Assembly (NCBI GenBank): GCA_947453205.1
Contig: CANGFT010000008.1
Location: 28,962 to 92,961 of the forward strand
Length of the DNA: 64,000 nt
Direction of reading: 5' to 3'
Origin: Beijerinckiaceae bacterium
Lineage (GTDB): Bacteria; Pseudomonadota; Alphaproteobacteria; Rhizobiales; Beijerinckiaceae
Shown: positions 17,400 to 26,342 of the stretch, piece by piece
How positions within the stretch are numbered: the stretch's first letter is position 1
Layout: each line of letters opens with the position of its first letter
Made by a program: the position numbers and the translations under genes
Notes under the pieces: model-generated
Told to the model about the DNA's origin: nothing
Database searches by the model: none
Seen by the model: only the letters and a program-made list of their open reading frames with translations

Positions 17400-18128
17400 T
17401 CAGGCCGCCTTCACATCGTCGTAGTCGGCGTCATCGACGCTTGAGCGCGCCAGATCGTCCTCAAGACGCAACTGCGCTGAATCAGCCCGCAGCAGAAAGC
17501 AAAATGCGACGAGCATGCCGAGGCCGAAAAGCCCCAAGGTCAGGTCGCACCATGCGAAGGAAACGCCAAACAGCGTCCAGACCGGGGCGCCAAATGTCAG
17601 GATCAACATATTCATGAGAATGATGAGCGCCCGCATTTCTGTCGGGCCTGAGCCCAGCAGGCTGACCTGAAAGACGCCATCGATATTGAGGCGCACAAGC
17701 ACATAGATGGTGAGAGCCTGATAGCCGAACAAAGCGAGGGCCGCTGGTTCGAACCTGATGTATGGCGAGGCAGCCATGCCGCCGACGATCAACATATTGC
17801 CGATGACGTCGATATTCTGGTCCAGAAAGAACCCATATCGCGGCCGCTCGATCCGTCGATGTCTGGCAAGGCTTCCATCGAGAGAGTCGCCGAACCAGTG
17901 CATGACGAGACCCGCGGAAGCGAGCCACAAAAATTGCGGTGAGACGGCGCAAAGCGCGTAGCCGACAAGTGTGACGAAGGCGCCGAAGAGGCCGAAAGCG
18001 GTCAGCAAATCGGGCGTGACCCAGCCCGGCAGACGCGCCACTAGCCAGTTGATCGCGGTGCCTTCGCACCGCGAAAGCACGCTCGCATTGAAACGCTCGC
18101 CGCCAAAGGCTTCTTTATCCTCAGCCAT
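17400..18128 (-). CDS. CDP-alcohol phosphatidyltransferase family protein
   Basis: A 242-residue membrane enzyme. The CDP-alcohol phosphotransferase motif is complete: D-S-L-D-G-S-L-A-R (81-89), nine residues, Gly99, Asp103 and Asp107, which bind the metal and CDP-diacylglycerol or CDP-alcohol. About six hydrophobic segments surround it. The start at 18128 lies just inside the end of the upstream glycosyltransferase (eight-base overlap), so they are translationally coupled; the longer frame to 18233 is mostly overlap. It converges on the KDSR-like gene with only five bases between stops. It could transfer a polar head group to a lipid or a glycan phosphate; the product is unknown. Confidence 0.85.
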   Translation of the reverse strand: MAEDKEAFGGERFNASVLSRCEGTAINWLVARLPGWVTPDLLTAFGLFGAFVTLVGYALCAVSPQFLWLASAGLVMHWFGDSLDGSLARHRRIERPRYGFFLDQNIDVIGNMLIVGGMAASPYIRFEPAALALFGYQALTIYVLVRLNIDGVFQVSLLGSGPTEMRALIILMNMLILTFGAPVWTLFGVSFAWCDLTLGLFGLGMLVAFCFLLRADSAQLRLEDDLARSSVDDADYDDVKAA

Positions 18129-20106
18129 CGAGCGCAGGTTCCGGCGAGAACAGGGACAGGGCGGGATGGAAGAAAGGGTCGTCGCGAATGACGTCCGCCC
18201 ACAGGTTGCGGAAGTGTCCCCGCTCAAGGCCATAGCGCTCGAAGGGCCGAAATGAGAACCCCCGCGTCGCCGATTGATGATGAATGAGGACCGATTGCGG
18301 GCTCATGATGGTTCTCCAGCCTGCGCGCGCCAGACGCAGACAAAGGTCGATGTCATTTAACTCTACCGGAAAACGCTCGGCGTCAAAACCTTCGACTGCG
18401 TGGAATTTCCGCGCCTCGACTGCTATGCAGGCCCCTGTGACGGCGCCGACCTCATGAACGACGCCTAGCCGCCCGAGATAGCCGACATGATCGCCGGGCG
18501 CGCCATGGCTGACATGGTCGGCGTATCCACCCATCCCGACAACGACGCCCGCATGCTGTAGGGCCCCGTCCGGAAAGAGCAAGCGCGCGCCTGCCGCGCC
18601 AACGTCAGGGCGCATGACGAGCGCGGCGAGCACGCCAAGCCAGTCCGGGCTCACCACGGACATATCGTTGTTGAGAAAGACCAGACATTCGCCTTTTGCT
18701 TGCGCAGCGGCGGCGTTGCACATGGCGGAGAAATTGAAGCGGCCAGGCATAGGCATGATCCTGATGCGCGGATCATCGCGCAGGGTCGCGTAATATGCCT
18801 GAACGGACGCGTCGCTGCCGTTGTCTACGATGAGAATTTCGATGATTGGATATCCAGTCTCAAAACGTAGCCCGTTCAGGCAAGCCTTCAACAGGGGGAG
18901 TTGGTTCTTTGTCGGAATGATGATGGAAACGGATGGAGACGCCGCAGCGACGGCAATGGTTGGGCTGGAGACGGTTTCCGGCCGCGCTGGGCAAGTCGCG
19001 AGGATTCGACGGATATGATGGACCTGTGCGTGCCTCGCCCCTTCAAGCGCGCGACGGCGCCATTCGCTTGTGTCGAATTGATCGAGCGTGAAAGCCCCCA
19101 TCCGTCTGACTTTATCGACCCGCCAAAAAACGGGGCGGCCAAGATAGCCCAGCCCAGCTTCAAAATCAGCGCTCCAATCAGGCTTCAGCACCGGCGACAA
19201 TGCGCCTTCGGCGCTCGCCCGCTCCTCATCGGCATAAAAACATGCGGCCTCAGGCTCGCGAGAGGCTGTTTCCGCGATCACCGGCAAGGCGTGATCGACT
19301 AACGTGACGCTGGGATCAAACCGCGCCACGAGATCATCAGCGGCGAGATCGTCAATAATCGCCTCAGAGGATACAAACAGACGTGACGCAAGAGCCGAAC
19401 GCGTGGCTTCGTCCACAAAGTCGACACTGGGCGCGCCAATCGACCAGCCTTCCCCCTCCTGCGCAAGCAAACGCGCGACGAGAGGCGTCTGCAGCGTGAG
19501 AGGCGCTTCACTCGGCGCCATGAGGAAGCGAATATGCGGCGCTCGCTCCGGCGCATGGCGCGGCGCGTCGAGACCCGCAGGATCAAAGGGACGCATGCGC
19601 TCTGATCGCCACCGCTCATAGTCGCCCAAATGGACTCCGCCGCGGGCGAACCGTAGGGCCTGCCGCGTCTCCTGCCGGGCGTTGATGAGCCGGGCGCCAA
19701 CCGCCATCAGGGCTGTCTTGCGATCATGCCGGAAGGCGCGCGGCAGGAGCCTGAGGCGCGAGACCGTCTCGACTGTTTCGATTTCGAACCCGAAAGGGCC
19801 AGTGCGATCGACGGGGGAGATCAAAATACGTGTAGCTTTGTCAGGGACGCGTCCGATCCAGGATGTCCGCCCGAACAGCGGCGCCGACATCACGTCCCAT
19901 TCCCAACCATTCTCCGTTTCGAATTTGATGAGCGGACGGATCAGATGGTCAAGATAGCTCGCGCGATAGGCGATTCGGATCCAGCGGCCGCAGGGCGGAG
20001 CCTTCTTGAAATCCAGCGCCAGCCAGGGGGAACGGCTGCGGGCGGTCAATCCGCTTTGCGTGACTTCAATGTCGTGAAACGGGACGAGGGTGACGTTCAG
20101 TTTCAT
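18121..20106 (-). CDS. Large GT2-family glycosyltransferase
   Basis: About 661 residues. The first ~260 residues are a beta-rich region I cannot name; then comes a GT-A domain of family 2 with S-I-I-I-P-T-K-N-Q, I-V-D-N-G-S-D (nucleotide-sugar binding), F-L-N-N-D (the D-x-D equivalent) and D-I-D-L-C-L-R-L-A-R-A-G-W, a pattern seen in rhamnosyltransferase-type WbbL/RfbF proteins. No signal peptide is seen, so it is cytoplasmic. I chose ATG 20106 (GAGGCGAG upstream); ATG 20127 and TTG 20136 are possible. It lies 36 bases after another GT2 gene, suggesting a surface-glycan operon. Confidence 0.85.
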   Translation of the reverse strand: MKLNVTLVPFHDIEVTQSGLTARSRSPWLALDFKKAPPCGRWIRIAYRASYLDHLIRPLIKFETENGWEWDVMSAPLFGRTSWIGRVPDKATRILISPVDRTGPFGFEIETVETVSRLRLLPRAFRHDRKTALMAVGARLINARQETRQALRFARGGVHLGDYERWRSERMRPFDPAGLDAPRHAPERAPHIRFLMAPSEAPLTLQTPLVARLLAQEGEGWSIGAPSVDFVDEATRSALASRLFVSSEAIIDDLAADDLVARFDPSVTLVDHALPVIAETASREPEAACFYADEERASAEGALSPVLKPDWSADFEAGLGYLGRPVFWRVDKVRRMGAFTLDQFDTSEWRRRALEGARHAQVHHIRRILATCPARPETVSSPTIAVAAASPSVSIIIPTKNQLPLLKACLNGLRFETGYPIIEILIVDNGSDASVQAYYATLRDDPRIRIMPMPGRFNFSAMCNAAAAQAKGECLVFLNNDMSVVSPDWLGVLAALVMRPDVGAAGARLLFPDGALQHAGVVVGMGGYADHVSHGAPGDHVGYLGRLGVVHEVGAVTGACIAVEARKFHAVEGFDAERFPVELNDIDLCLRLARAGWRTIMSPQSVLIHHQSATRGFSFRPFERYGLERGHFRNLWADVIRDDPFFHPALSLFSPEPALDG

Positions 20107-20142
20107 GGTTGAGCATGCTCGCCTCATCCGTTTCAAACCCGG

Positions 20143-21942
20143 TTAACGCGCGTCCGGCAGTTCTGTCAATTTCGAAATGACAGGGTTTGACCGATCCTTA
20201 GAAAACCATGGATTGATGGCGCGATCTTCAAAGACATCTGTTTTGTGGCGTTTTTGCAGAGTGGCCTGTTCGCGGCGGAAACGTTCGATCTTGTCAGGCG
20301 CAACGTCGCTTCCCCTTGACGCTGACTCGTGATGAATCAGCGTCGCAAAGGGCGTCCAGATCACCTGATAACCGGCTTCGAGGGCCCTCAGGCAGTAATC
20401 GATGTCATTATAGGCGATGGCGAAAGCCTCTTCGTCAAAAGTCCCTACAGCCCGCAGGCACGGCCGGGAAATCAGCATGCAGGCGCCCGTCACGGCGGAA
20501 AAACGCTGGCGCACGCGCAGGCGGCCCATGGGTCCGGGATGATCGGCGTGTTCACCAACGAACCAGTGTCCGGCAAGGTGACTAAAACCTACGATCACCC
20601 CGGCATGCTGGAGCCTCATGTCGGGGTATAGAAGCCGCGCGCCGACGACTCCCGCATGGCTATAGGCCATGCAGGACACCATCTCCGTCAACCAGTCGGG
20701 GTGTGTGATCTCGACGTCATTGTTAAGAAGAAGGATCATGGAGCCCGTCGCAATCTCCAGTCCCCGGTTGACGGAGCGGGAGAAGTTGAAGGGTTCGGGC
20801 TGCATCAGCACGCGAAATCGGGGGTTGGTTTGCGCATGATGCGCATAGAGATCCAGCACGTTCTGGTCAGTCGATCCATTATCGACGACGATGATCTCAA
20901 GGGTGGGATAATCTGTCGCCGTCACCAGACCCTCGAGCGTCCGGGAGATAAGCGCCAGTTGATCGCGGCTGGGAATGAGGACCGAAACCAGCGGCCATTC
21001 CTGCGGCGCCTTGTCGAACCTGACCCGGTGCAGATCGGCGACCCTCGCCTCCCCCACGGACGCGGGCTCCTGCACACTTCCGTAATGTTCGCCGAGGGCC
21101 TTTCGCGCCGCCTCGGTCGCTTGTTTCAGAAAGCGCGCGGAATAACTCGCCCCATCGCGCCGCCAGAGATAAGCCGGATATGGCAGATGCAGGATCGTCC
21201 GTTCGTCGAGCCCCGCTGTGTAGCGCAACAGGAGATCATAGTCCTGAGACCCCTCAAAGCCGCTTCGCAAACCGCCGATTTCTAGCAGACGGTCCCGGCG
21301 ATATAGCGACAAGTGGTTGATATAGTTCACGCCAGACAGGAGCACCGGATCAAAGGCGGGCTTCAGGAAGCAGTCGACCGGGCGGAGCCGCCCATCGGCG
21401 ATGATCTCATCCGTATAAAGGAACTGGCAGTCTGCATTGCGCTGCAAGGTGTCGATGATGAGGGCGGCGGCATAGGGGGCAAGGGCATCGTCATGATCGA
21501 GGAGGCCTATCCAGGTTCCCCGCGCAGCGGCGACGCCCCGATTGGTGGCTCGGGCGATGCCGCCATTTTCGCTCGATCGCAAGACCCGGATCCCCGCCTG
21601 CCCCTTGAGACGCTCCAGCCAGTTGATCGTGCCCGAAGCCGTCGAGCCGTCGTCGCTCAGGATGAGCTCACATGCTGCGCCAGCATTGGACTGGAGGTGG
21701 AAGGATTCCACCAAGTCCCTGAGATACCGAGGTTTTGTATTATAGACTGGGACAATGAACGACAGGAATGGCTCGCCGTCCTCCAGCGATGGCGCAGCCG
21801 CGGAAGAAATCTTGAGCTTGGCCATTTTGACGGCGTCGCGGAAGTATCGTCTGACAACGAAACTGGCCCTGAGGCTGGCGACGATACGGGCGAAAGGAAT
21901 AATGAGCGGCCTCTTAGGTTGGAACATCCATGCCCCGTTCAT
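20143..21942 (-). CDS. Tandem-domain GT2 glycosyltransferase
   Basis: About 599 residues with two GT2 domains. The first has F-I-V-P-V-Y-N-T-K and L-S-D-D-G-S with L-D-H-D-D; the second has V-L-I-P-S-R-D-Q, V-D-N-G-S-T-D and L-L-N-N-D-V-E. Near the end Y-N-D-I-D-Y-C-L-R-A-L-E-A-G-Y matches the rhamnosyltransferase-like family. It would transfer sugars to a surface glycan in the cytoplasm. The frame continues to 22035 but that would overlap the oppositely oriented ABC gene region; ATG 21942 or 21927 is more likely. It is the first gene of the minus-strand GT-GT-phosphatidyltransferase operon and is divergent from the KpsT gene. Confidence 0.85.
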   Translation of the reverse strand: MNGAWMFQPKRPLIIPFARIVASLRASFVVRRYFRDAVKMAKLKISSAAAPSLEDGEPFLSFIVPVYNTKPRYLRDLVESFHLQSNAGAACELILSDDGSTASGTINWLERLKGQAGIRVLRSSENGGIARATNRGVAAARGTWIGLLDHDDALAPYAAALIIDTLQRNADCQFLYTDEIIADGRLRPVDCFLKPAFDPVLLSGVNYINHLSLYRRDRLLEIGGLRSGFEGSQDYDLLLRYTAGLDERTILHLPYPAYLWRRDGASYSARFLKQATEAARKALGEHYGSVQEPASVGEARVADLHRVRFDKAPQEWPLVSVLIPSRDQLALISRTLEGLVTATDYPTLEIIVVDNGSTDQNVLDLYAHHAQTNPRFRVLMQPEPFNFSRSVNRGLEIATGSMILLLNNDVEITHPDWLTEMVSCMAYSHAGVVGARLLYPDMRLQHAGVIVGFSHLAGHWFVGEHADHPGPMGRLRVRQRFSAVTGACMLISRPCLRAVGTFDEEAFAIAYNDIDYCLRALEAGYQVIWTPFATLIHHESASRGSDVAPDKIERFRREQATLQKRHKTDVFEDRAINPWFSKDRSNPVISKLTELPDAR

Positions 21943-22084
21943 AGGCCGATCAGATCGCGTCCCCAAGGCGTCAGAGACATTTTGGATGAAGATTTTTGAA
22001 AAGATTGCGTGTAAACAAGCAAAATCGGACACCATGGTCGTCAGCCGCCCGGTGAGCTGCCCTTCGGGACATCAGGGGTTGCAT

Positions 22085-22738
22085 GTGATTCAACTGGACA
22101 GAGTGTTCAAATTCTACACCGCCAGCGGTCAGACGAAGATAGTTCTCGACCATGTCTCGGCGGTTTTCCAGACAGGCCGGTCCTATGGGCTCATGGGCGT
22201 GAACGGCGCGGGCAAGTCGACCCTGCTGCGGCTGATCGCGGGGACCGAGATCCCCAACTCCGGCAAGGTCCAGCGTTCCGTCCGGGTGTCCTGGCCGCTG
22301 GGATTCAGCGGCGGCTTTCATCCGCTCATGACCGGGCGGGAAAACATCAAGTTCGTCGCCCGCGCATATGGCGAGCGCATCGGAAGGGTTCTTGATTTCG
22401 TTGAAGATTTTTCCGAATTAGGCGATTACATCGATGCACCCTACAAGACATATTCCTCTGGCATGATGGCGCGTCTGGCCTTCGGCCTGTCCATGGCGAT
22501 CGAATTTGACTGCTATCTCGTCGATGAAATCACTGCGGTTGGCGACGCGCGGTTTCAGGCGCGCTGCAAACACGCCTTTGACGAACGACGCAAGAACGCG
22601 GACCTCATCATCGTCTCCCACAGCATGCAGACCATCAAGGACTATTGCGATCACGGTGCGGTGCTGGTCGATGGCCAGTTGATGATGTTCGAGAGCGTCG
22701 ACCGCGCCATTGAGACTTATAATCGTCTGAACAGGTGA
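22085..22738 (+). CDS. kpsT: KpsT/Wzt-type capsule export ABC ATPase
   Basis: A 217-residue ABC ATPase of polysaccharide-export type. Walker A is G-V-N-G-A-G-K-S-T (38-46), the signature is Y-S-S-G-M (123-127, the short KpsT variant) and Walker B Y-L-V-D-E (144-148). I place the start at GTG 22085 because AGGGG lies about six bases upstream and the product then begins M-I-Q-L-D-R-V, as KpsT proteins do; ATG 22034 lacks a ribosome site. The KpsE-type gene overlaps its stop (GTGA). The KpsM permease that must pair with it is not in the window. Confidence 0.88.
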   Translation: MIQLDRVFKFYTASGQTKIVLDHVSAVFQTGRSYGLMGVNGAGKSTLLRLIAGTEIPNSGKVQRSVRVSWPLGFSGGFHPLMTGRENIKFVARAYGERIGRVLDFVEDFSELGDYIDAPYKTYSSGMMARLAFGLSMAIEFDCYLVDEITAVGDARFQARCKHAFDERRKNADLIIVSHSMQTIKDYCDHGAVLVDGQLMMFESVDRAIETYNRLNR

Positions 22739-24051
22739 TTGATGACGCCATTTTCGGATCATTCGAGCCTTGGAGAGCATTCGTGAGCTTGGAGCGAGAG
22801 CCCGGGAGCCTGCAGCCGATTCCTCCCGCACAACGCGCGCGCATGGTGTCGGAAGCGCTGTCGGACGCGGCGCGGCGCGCCCGGTTCTCCATGCGCAGCC
22901 GTCGGCGCCTGCAGGGAGGGGGCTTCCAGGCCCGGCGTGGAGACCGGCTCTTTCGGGCGGCCGCATGGATCAGCTTCTGCCTCATGGTCGCGCTGCCGAC
23001 GGCGGGGGCCTCACTTTACTTTGGTCTGCTGGCTTCCGACCAATATGTCGCTGAGTTTAAATTCACAGTTGCGGGCGCAGAGCCGACGCCGCTTGATACG
23101 CTGGGCGCGCTGACAGGCATTCCGGATGTGAGCATCATCCAGGACACGCAGATCGTCGTGAACCACCTCAACTCCCGCGCCGCCGTCGAGGCGCTGGACC
23201 GCGAAATCGGGATCAGGGCGAAATATTCGGACCCCGAGATCGACTGGTGGGCGCGTTTCAACACAAGCAAACCCATTGAAAAGCTTGTGCGCTATTGGAA
23301 CGCCATGGTGGAGACGTCGATCAAGATGCCGGCTGGCATCGTCGAGGTCAAAGTCCGCGCCTTCCATCCCGACGACGCCCTCTCCATCAGCCGTGCGGCG
23401 CTCAAGATCAGTGAAGACCTGATCAATGAACTCAATGACCGCATGAACCGTGACGCGCTCGCGACGGCCGAAACCGAACTGACTCGCGCAAAAGACCGCC
23501 TCGCCAAGGCGCGCCTTCAACTGGAGACGGCGCGCAATGAAGAGGGGCTGCTCACCGTACAGAGAACCGCCGACGGCATTGGTCAATTGCTGACGGACAG
23601 CAGAGGAGCGCTGCTGAAGCTTCAGCAGGATTATAACGCGCAGCTCAGATCCGTCTCCGAACAGGCTCCCCAGATGCAGGCCTTGCGTGCGCGCATCAAT
23701 GCAGCGAAGGCGCAGGTCGCTGAACTCGAGGCGAAGGTCACCAACAGCACGGGCGCCGCGCAAATGGCGGAGCCCACCCTGTCGCGCCTGATGACCCGTT
23801 TCGCCGAGCTTGACCTTGAAAAGCAGGTGGCGGAGCGGCTCTATGACGGAGCGGTCATCGCGCTGGAGGCCGCGCGTGTGAACGCCGAACGCAAGGCGAT
23901 GTATCTCAAAGCATTTGTTCAGCCGAGCTTGCCCGAGGATGCAGCCTATCCCCGTCGCACCCTGAATGTCCTCCTGACCCTATTGGGAACTCTGGCGACA
24001 TGGGGAAGCCTGCTCGGGCTTGCCAGCATGATCCGCAACCATATGGCCTGA
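22735..24051 (+). CDS. kpsE: KpsE/BexC-type capsule export inner-membrane protein
   Basis: A 438-residue polysaccharide co-polymerase/export protein. A cytoplasmic Arg-rich tail (residues 30-72) precedes a first membrane helix near 75-100; a periplasmic domain with a long coiled coil (about 225-330, E-T-E-L-T-R-A-K-D-R-L-A-K-A-R) follows, and a second helix lies near 407-432. This is the topology of KpsE/VexD, which bridges the KpsMT transporter to the outer-membrane exporter. It begins at a GTG overlapping the KpsT stop. The outer-membrane KpsD-like partner is absent from the window. Confidence 0.85.
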   Translation: MIDDAIFGSFEPWRAFVSLEREPGSLQPIPPAQRARMVSEALSDAARRARFSMRSRRRLQGGGFQARRGDRLFRAAAWISFCLMVALPTAGASLYFGLLASDQYVAEFKFTVAGAEPTPLDTLGALTGIPDVSIIQDTQIVVNHLNSRAAVEALDREIGIRAKYSDPEIDWWARFNTSKPIEKLVRYWNAMVETSIKMPAGIVEVKVRAFHPDDALSISRAALKISEDLINELNDRMNRDALATAETELTRAKDRLAKARLQLETARNEEGLLTVQRTADGIGQLLTDSRGALLKLQQDYNAQLRSVSEQAPQMQALRARINAAKAQVAELEAKVTNSTGAAQMAEPTLSRLMTRFAELDLEKQVAERLYDGAVIALEAARVNAERKAMYLKAFVQPSLPEDAAYPRRTLNVLLTLLGTLATWGSLLGLASMIRNHMA

Positions 24052-24072
24052 TGTCGAAGGACGAAATCCCGT

Positions 24073-25101
24073 ATGCTCTTCAGCATCGAACATGACGAAG
24101 GCCATCGCATCACAGCCTATGTGGTTCCCGACGGTTTCTCCGGCGTCCCCACGGTGCGCCTGGTGTCAGGAGGCGTGGATGTCTTCACATGCAGCGCAAA
24201 TGAGGACCGACAGGCGCTGGTCGATGCGGGGCGCCACGAAACAGGCCGATGCGGCTTCAACATAGGGACGGAGCTGGTTCCAGATCTGGCTGATCTGCAG
24301 GATCTCACGATCATCGAGCAGGAAACGGACCTTCTGATCTACCGTCGGCCGCAACCCCTTCAGATCGAGAAGAAAATCCTGCGGTTGGAGACGCATCTCT
24401 TCCCGCTCTGGCGATTCGATGAGAATTTTCGCGACAAGGCGCAGTATTTCCAGAAAGGTCTGGAGCAATTTGGCCGTGAGACCGTCACACAGATGTTGTT
24501 GCTGAACGGGATTCGCTCGGTCTATCTGAGCGGCCGCATTTCCTATCGCAGTTTCTCCTATTGGATTGAGGATGGCTTCGAGACGGCCATCATGCTGCAG
24601 GATCCCTACGAGGAACTCGCCGAGCGCCTGCTCGTGCTGTCGCTTCTGGGCGACGCCGCGCCCAGATATCTGGGCCCGCGCGACGCCGCACGCTTCGCAC
24701 CCGCCATCGCCTATGCGGTGGCGATGCCGACGAGTGAACGACAGTTGCGCCATCACCTCATGGACATGCCATCCAGCGTGGCCGGACTTTTCACCGATCC
24801 TCTGGTGCGCCAACTGACGACGTCAAATCCGGATGACATGGCCACTGGCGGCGCCATTGGCGCGGCCCTTGACGTGCTCGCCTCATGCGCTGTCGTGGGC
24901 CTGCGTAAGGATCCGGTTTATTTTGCGCAGGCGGTCGCCGGCTGGCTCGGGATTGATCCGCAGACCCTCACCACCACCCCGGATTTCCCTCGCGTTCCTC
25001 CCCTCGCCGCCCTGCTCAGGGAGAGCAGGGCGGTGGATCATCTGCTTGAGCGGGATCTCGAAGTTTTTGAGTCCGTGAAGAATGCATATGGGGCAGGGTG
25101 A
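24073..25101 (+). CDS. Protein of unknown function in the capsule-export operon
   Basis: A 342-residue protein starting 22 bases after KpsE with a possible GAAGGA site. I do not recognise its family. There is no signal peptide or membrane helix. The N-terminal ~90 residues look beta-rich (alternating V-x-L patterns), and the rest helical, with repeated Leu/Ala-rich segments (E-E-L-A-E-R-L-L-V-L-S-L-L-G). Operon position next to KpsT/KpsE suggests a role in glycan export or its control. It could be an unrecognised glycan-modifying or scaffold protein. Confidence 0.75.
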   Translation: MLFSIEHDEGHRITAYVVPDGFSGVPTVRLVSGGVDVFTCSANEDRQALVDAGRHETGRCGFNIGTELVPDLADLQDLTIIEQETDLLIYRRPQPLQIEKKILRLETHLFPLWRFDENFRDKAQYFQKGLEQFGRETVTQMLLLNGIRSVYLSGRISYRSFSYWIEDGFETAIMLQDPYEELAERLLVLSLLGDAAPRYLGPRDAARFAPAIAYAVAMPTSERQLRHHLMDMPSSVAGLFTDPLVRQLTTSNPDDMATGGAIGAALDVLASCAVVGLRKDPVYFAQAVAGWLGIDPQTLTTTPDFPRVPPLAALLRESRAVDHLLERDLEVFESVKNAYGAG

Positions 25102-25268
25102 GGGCAGGGGCGTCAATTTATCTCAGGTTCAACAAATCTGGAGTTTTCGTTCTTGAATTCACCTGTGGTCAGGACTGCAAGCAAACCGCCTATGAACAAC
25201 CTTCATAGCTTCGATGCCTGGGGTGACGTCCTGGCGTCCAGCGCCTGAACCTCACAAAAATGACTTCG

Positions 25269-25931
25269 TCAGGGCGTTCCATCGCTGGCGTCACTATTGC
25301 CGGCGCTCGGTCGCCACATGGGGGCTGAGATCGTCTCTGCGAAATTCGCGAACATCAGATTGAAGGCGATGCTGATGCGTTCCGTCGAACCCTCATTGGA
25401 GGGCACGTGGTGTCGGAGCCAGGATGGAAAGAGCACCATGCGCCCGGCTTTGACTGGCGCGACGGCGACATTGGCCGTGAAACGGCCAAGTTTGGCGCGC
25501 GGCATGATCACGCCAGGACGGGGATCCTGCAGGATGAGGTGGGATCCAACCGCCGGCACATCGACGTAGTAGACGCCGCTCAGATAATTGTTTGGATGAT
25601 TGTGGGTGGGGTGATAGCTGCCGGGAGGGTTGATGTTGGCCCAGCAGCCCGTGATGATCATCGGATATTGCGCGACCTGCAGATCCTCAGCGACGCTGGC
25701 GCAGGCCATCTCGACAAACCTGACGAATTCCGCGAAGGCCGGACGTCTGTGCAGATCCTGGGGGGTCTGCCAGTTGCTGCCGCTCGGCACTTTCGGTCGC
25801 GGCGCGATGATATGTTCAATCTCACTCTTGAGCTTGACATTCAGGGGGCCCGCATCCGCCGGGGGCAGGTCCACGGACCAAAGCGGCGTCGGAAAGAGGT
25901 CATGAGCTTCAGGCTTCAATTTTGGGTCCAT
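25269..25931 (-). CDS. 2OG-Fe(II) oxygenase-like protein (TIGR02466-type)
   Basis: A 220-residue protein with the fold pattern of putative 2-oxoglutarate/Fe(II) oxygenases of the 2OG-FeII_Oxy_5 type: F-P-T-P-L-W near the start (13-18), then H-P-T-H-N-H-P (His107, His110, His112), S-G-V-Y-Y-V (118-123), F-P-S-W-L-R-H-H-V-P (His174/175) and Arg185 for the 2OG carboxylate. It is probably a cytoplasmic hydroxylase of unknown substrate. I chose ATG 25931; the longer frame to 26027 adds a Cys/Arg-rich stretch not typical of the family. It converges on the capsule-export operon. Confidence 0.8.
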   Translation of the reverse strand: MDPKLKPEAHDLFPTPLWSVDLPPADAGPLNVKLKSEIEHIIAPRPKVPSGSNWQTPQDLHRRPAFAEFVRFVEMACASVAEDLQVAQYPMIITGCWANINPPGSYHPTHNHPNNYLSGVYYVDVPAVGSHLILQDPRPGVIMPRAKLGRFTANVAVAPVKAGRMVLFPSWLRHHVPSNEGSTERISIAFNLMFANFAETISAPMWRPSAGNSDASDGTP

Positions 25932-26181
25932 ATTTTCAAATCTCAACTGGCTCACCGATTTGCCTGATGCGGCCCTGCAAAGGCATGCCCCGGCGGCAGG
26001 ATAACGGCGCCGTCCATTTATCGTCAAACGGCGTCATGTCCATGTCGTCTTTGAATGACGCCAAGATTTCAGAGCGACTTCTTTGCGATTGGGGGGCTCA
26101 GACCGTGATATTCTCCGGAAGGTTTTTGACATAGTTTGGAGGCCAACTTATATATCAGCTTAATTGCGGAGACAGGCAAAA

Positions 26182-26325
26182 ATGAAACCCGCTGGCGTCA
26201 TGCCCTTCATATTGCTTCTGGCAGTGATCGCAGTTCCTGCCCGCGCGCAACCGACGTCTATCTCCGGCTTATCAGCAGATATTTGAGCCGACACATTCAG
26301 GGCCGCCCTCCCGAGAGTTCGGCAC
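26182..26325 (+). pseudogene. Remnant of a Bug/TctC substrate-binding protein gene
   Basis: ATG 26182, with GGAGACAGG upstream, encodes an intact-looking signal peptide (M-K-P-A-G-V, a Leu/Ile/Val core, P-A-R-A-Q) and then stops at a TGA near 26284. In another frame, beginning about 26252, the reading D-V-Y-L-R-L-I-S-R-Y-L-S-R-H-I-Q-G-R-P-P is the Bug segment that normally follows the glycine-rich ligand loop. So about 28 residues between signal and this segment are missing, the frame is shifted, and everything after G-R-P-P (about 90% of the gene) is gone. It abuts the convergent Bug4 gene. This is a decayed eleventh Bug. Confidence 0.75.
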
Positions 26326-26342
26326 GAACCTTTGTTCGGCGT

